Of a stretch of 59,827 bases of DNA, positions 58,421 to 59,827 are shown one piece after another (positions within the stretch are counted from its first letter, which is position 1; each line of letters begins with the position of its first letter). Location: positions 1-59,827 of the forward strand of contig JBBDYG010000125.1 in NCBI GenBank assembly GCA_040901765.1, in the 5' to 3' direction. Below the pieces are notes generated by a model, which saw only the letters and a program-made list of their open reading frames with translations, searched no databases and was not told where the DNA came from. This DNA comes from JBBDYG01 sp040901765 (GTDB taxonomy: Bacteria > Planctomycetota > Planctomycetia > Pirellulales > Lacipirellulaceae). The position numbers and the translations under genes were made by a program.

Positions 58421-58510
58421 CGGCAGTTGTGGTACAATCTTCAGCATGGTTCAGACTGAAAGGGAAGTACCCGACACTGCCGTTCTTTGCCTTGCCAGTT
58501 CTGCGATAGC
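58421..58510. other. Short gap between integrase and IS element
   Basis: No gene. The last three bases, AGC (58508-58510), are repeated at 59770-59772 and may be a target duplication of the IS element. Confidence 0.4.
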
Positions 58511-58542
58511 CAGGACTTTCGGACAGCGGCCGTGCATAAAGT

Positions 58543-59410
58543 TTACGCAGCAACTATCGGGGCGTGATCGGCTTCGAATTGGTTGGGTGATTTGTAACCG
58601 AGCGTTTGGTGTAGCCGCCGTGAATGGTAAAAAGTTTCGATGTACTTGAACACGCTCAGTCGTGCGTCATCAAGGTTTTGAAAGGAGTCGTGCTTGAGGG
58701 ACCAAAAGAATTTTCCATGACGGCATTGTCATAGCAGCAGCCGGTGCGACTCATCGAGCACTCGATGCCCAGCATTTGGAGGGTCTGCTGGTAGGCGTCG
58801 GAAGTGTACTGGCAGCCCCGATCGCTGTGATGAAAGAGTTGATTTCCCGGGGGCCGACGAGCCTCGATCGCTGCTCGCAGTGCCGAGGCCACGAGCTCGG
58901 TGGCCAGCGACGGTCCCAGCGACTAGCCCACGACTTTATGCTGAACAATTCGAGGACAACGGCCAGGTAGACCCAGCCCTCGGCCGTCGGCAGGTAAGTA
59001 ATGTCGCTGACCCATTTGCGATTGGGCGAGGGGACCGTAAAGTCGCGGTCCAGCTTGTTGGGCGCCGGCTGCTTGGCGGGATCGGCCTTGGGGGTAATCG
59101 GCGTGAGGCTCTTGGAGACTTTACTGTGGAGGCCCATTTGCCGCATCGCTTGGGCCACCGTGTTGCGGCAGGCTTGTTCCAAGTTGTCGTTCTGCTTGAG
59201 CCGTCGGGCGATCTTATAGCTGCCGTCGACGCCATGCGACTCGGCGTGGACCTCGCGCACTGCCGCTTGAATCCGCTCATGTCGCCGAGCGCGCTCACTT
59301 GGCTCTCGATCGATCGACGCATAGTAATCTGACTTCGACACCTCCAAGACCTCGCACACCAGGGCCACCGGAAACGAGTCGCCATGCTCACCAATCTAGG
59401 CGTACTTCAC
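58543..59410 (-). pseudogene. IS3-family orfB transposase, broken
   Basis: Remnant of the DDE integrase-type transposase. Piecing frames together gives the HTH region (RRHERIQAAVREVHAESHG), the first catalytic Asp (WVSDITYLPT), the second Asp (HHSDRGCQYTS) and the Glu block (CCYDNAVMEN). These are followed by SLKHDSFQNLDDAR and a normal C-terminus ending near 58543. The GTG start at 59410 overlaps the orfA stop. Disruptions: a TAG in the fifth codon where TGG is expected, a frameshift near 58940 with a second TAG, and a frameshift near 58710. At least four lesions make function very unlikely. Confidence 0.88.
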
Positions 59411-59712
59411 AGCGACTCCTTCGCGAAGTAGGCCGTGGCCTATTTTAATTTTAAGATGTTGCGATCCAGCTCCGTCCGCCGCAGTTGTTTGCGGAGCCGC
59501 TGGTTCTCCTCGCGAAGCTCCTCGGCCGTGGCATGCTCGCCGCACGGCGAGGGCTACGAGCCTGTCTCGCGTGCCACGCCCGGAGGGTCTGGTCGCTTAC
59601 TCCCACCGCCGTCGCGGCCGCTTTGAACGTGTAACCTTCCTCGACTACCAACCGTACCGCATCCCGCTTAAATCCTCCGTAAACCGCCGACGTCCTGCTT
59701 CGATTGGTTCAT
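59407..59712 (-). pseudogene. IS3-family orfA, broken
   Basis: Remnant of the helix-turn-helix subunit. ATG 59712 has GGAGG nearby. The readable core is VVEEGYTFKAAATAVGVSD followed by QTLRAWHAR. A base is missing in the first 15 codons (the text then reads FKRDAVRLV in the next frame). A second shift after RAWHAR switches to AEELREENQRLRKQLRR, and a small insertion lies just before ATAYFAKESL at the end. Normal IS3 orfA is about 95-100 codons. Confidence 0.85.
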
Positions 59713-59827
59713 CTTTCGGACCTCCTTCAGGGACCATTACCCGGCCCCAGCCGCTGTCCGATAGTCCTGAGCGGCCTTGTCGAACAACTCCTTCAAAACA
59801 AGCGTAGTTCGAGTCGGATTGGATCCG

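Larger units (their letters stand above)
58511..59769 (-). mobile_element. Decayed IS3-family insertion sequence
   Basis: A 1259-base element. The 22-base terminal inverted repeats (58511-58532, starting CAGGACTTTCGGACAGCGGC, and 59748-59769) match at 20 of 22 positions. Possible 3-bp direct repeats (AGC) flank it, which suits the 3-5 bp of this family. It contains an orfA/orfB pair on the minus strand, both broken by several frameshifts and stops, so the element is not autonomous. Confidence 0.88.

Overview
The window reads as a stretch of a planctomycete chromosome, probably from the Pirellulales/Rhodopirellula-Pirellula side of the phylum. The indicators are a DUF1559 pseudopilin-like protein, three PEP-CTERM proteins (two with dockerin-type EF-hand repeats), an ECF-like sigma factor followed in the same operon by a FecR-domain protein, Tat-exported oxidoreductases, DUF1080, DUF4838 and DUF6807 (PmoA-type) proteins, and many short palindromic repeats between genes. 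This is inference from gene content; no ribosomal gene is present to confirm it.

Layout. (1) 164-10402: acyl-CoA catabolism. Thiolase (-), acyl-CoA synthetase and short-chain dehydrogenase (+), then a minus-strand run of carboxyltransferase beta subunit, AtuA-like DUF1446 protein, enoyl-CoA hydratase and acyl-CoA dehydrogenase. This matches the acyclic-terpene/leucine (Atu/Liu) type of pathway, but no biotin-carboxylase subunit is in the window. (2) 10507-16336: a type I restriction-modification locus on the minus strand: hsdR, then a REP-associated tyrosine transposase flanked by inverted REP palindromes, then a methylase fused to a single-TRD specificity domain, then a 75-residue Cys/His protein. 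(3) 16866-24282: a minus-strand operon with a pseudopilin-like protein, a lipoprotein beta-propeller, a sodium:solute symporter, an AGE-family sugar epimerase, a D-2-hydroxyacid dehydrogenase and an RraA-like aldolase. Divergent from it, 24663-30237 holds a second secreted propeller, a Tat-exported propeller, a phytanoyl-CoA-dioxygenase-like protein and a DHDPS/sialate-lyase-like aldolase. (4) 30286-32789: a two-gene unit of a Gfo/Idh/MocA oxidoreductase and a second AGE epimerase. (5) 33126-46547: sigma factor, FecR protein, DUF6807 protein, two paralogous PEP-CTERM proteins, a propeller fused to an Ntn-hydrolase, a DUF4838 protein, a dockerin/PEP-CTERM glycosidase-like protein and a DUF1080 protein; facing it is a pectate-lyase-like protein. 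(6) 48322-52825: a RedB-like thioredoxin-fold protein, a hybrid sensor kinase and an HD-GYP response regulator. (7) 53113-57220: assimilatory nitrite and nitrate reductases. (8) 57227-59769: tRNA-Leu(UAA), a tyrosine integrase and a decayed IS3-family element whose two ends are visible.

Regions 3-5 look like one neighbourhood for taking apart a complex acidic or amino-sugar glycan: exported propellers, lyase- and hydrolase-like proteins act outside or in the periplasm, the symporter imports the product, and epimerases, aldolases and dehydrogenases process it. The substrate cannot be told from sequence alone. The most unusual items are the propeller-Ntn-hydrolase fusion, the module shared by three PEP-CTERM proteins, the RAYT/REP insertion inside the restriction locus, the HsdM-S fusion with one TRD, and several palindromic repeat families, one of which shows compensating base changes between copies and another of which supplies the last codons of nirA.
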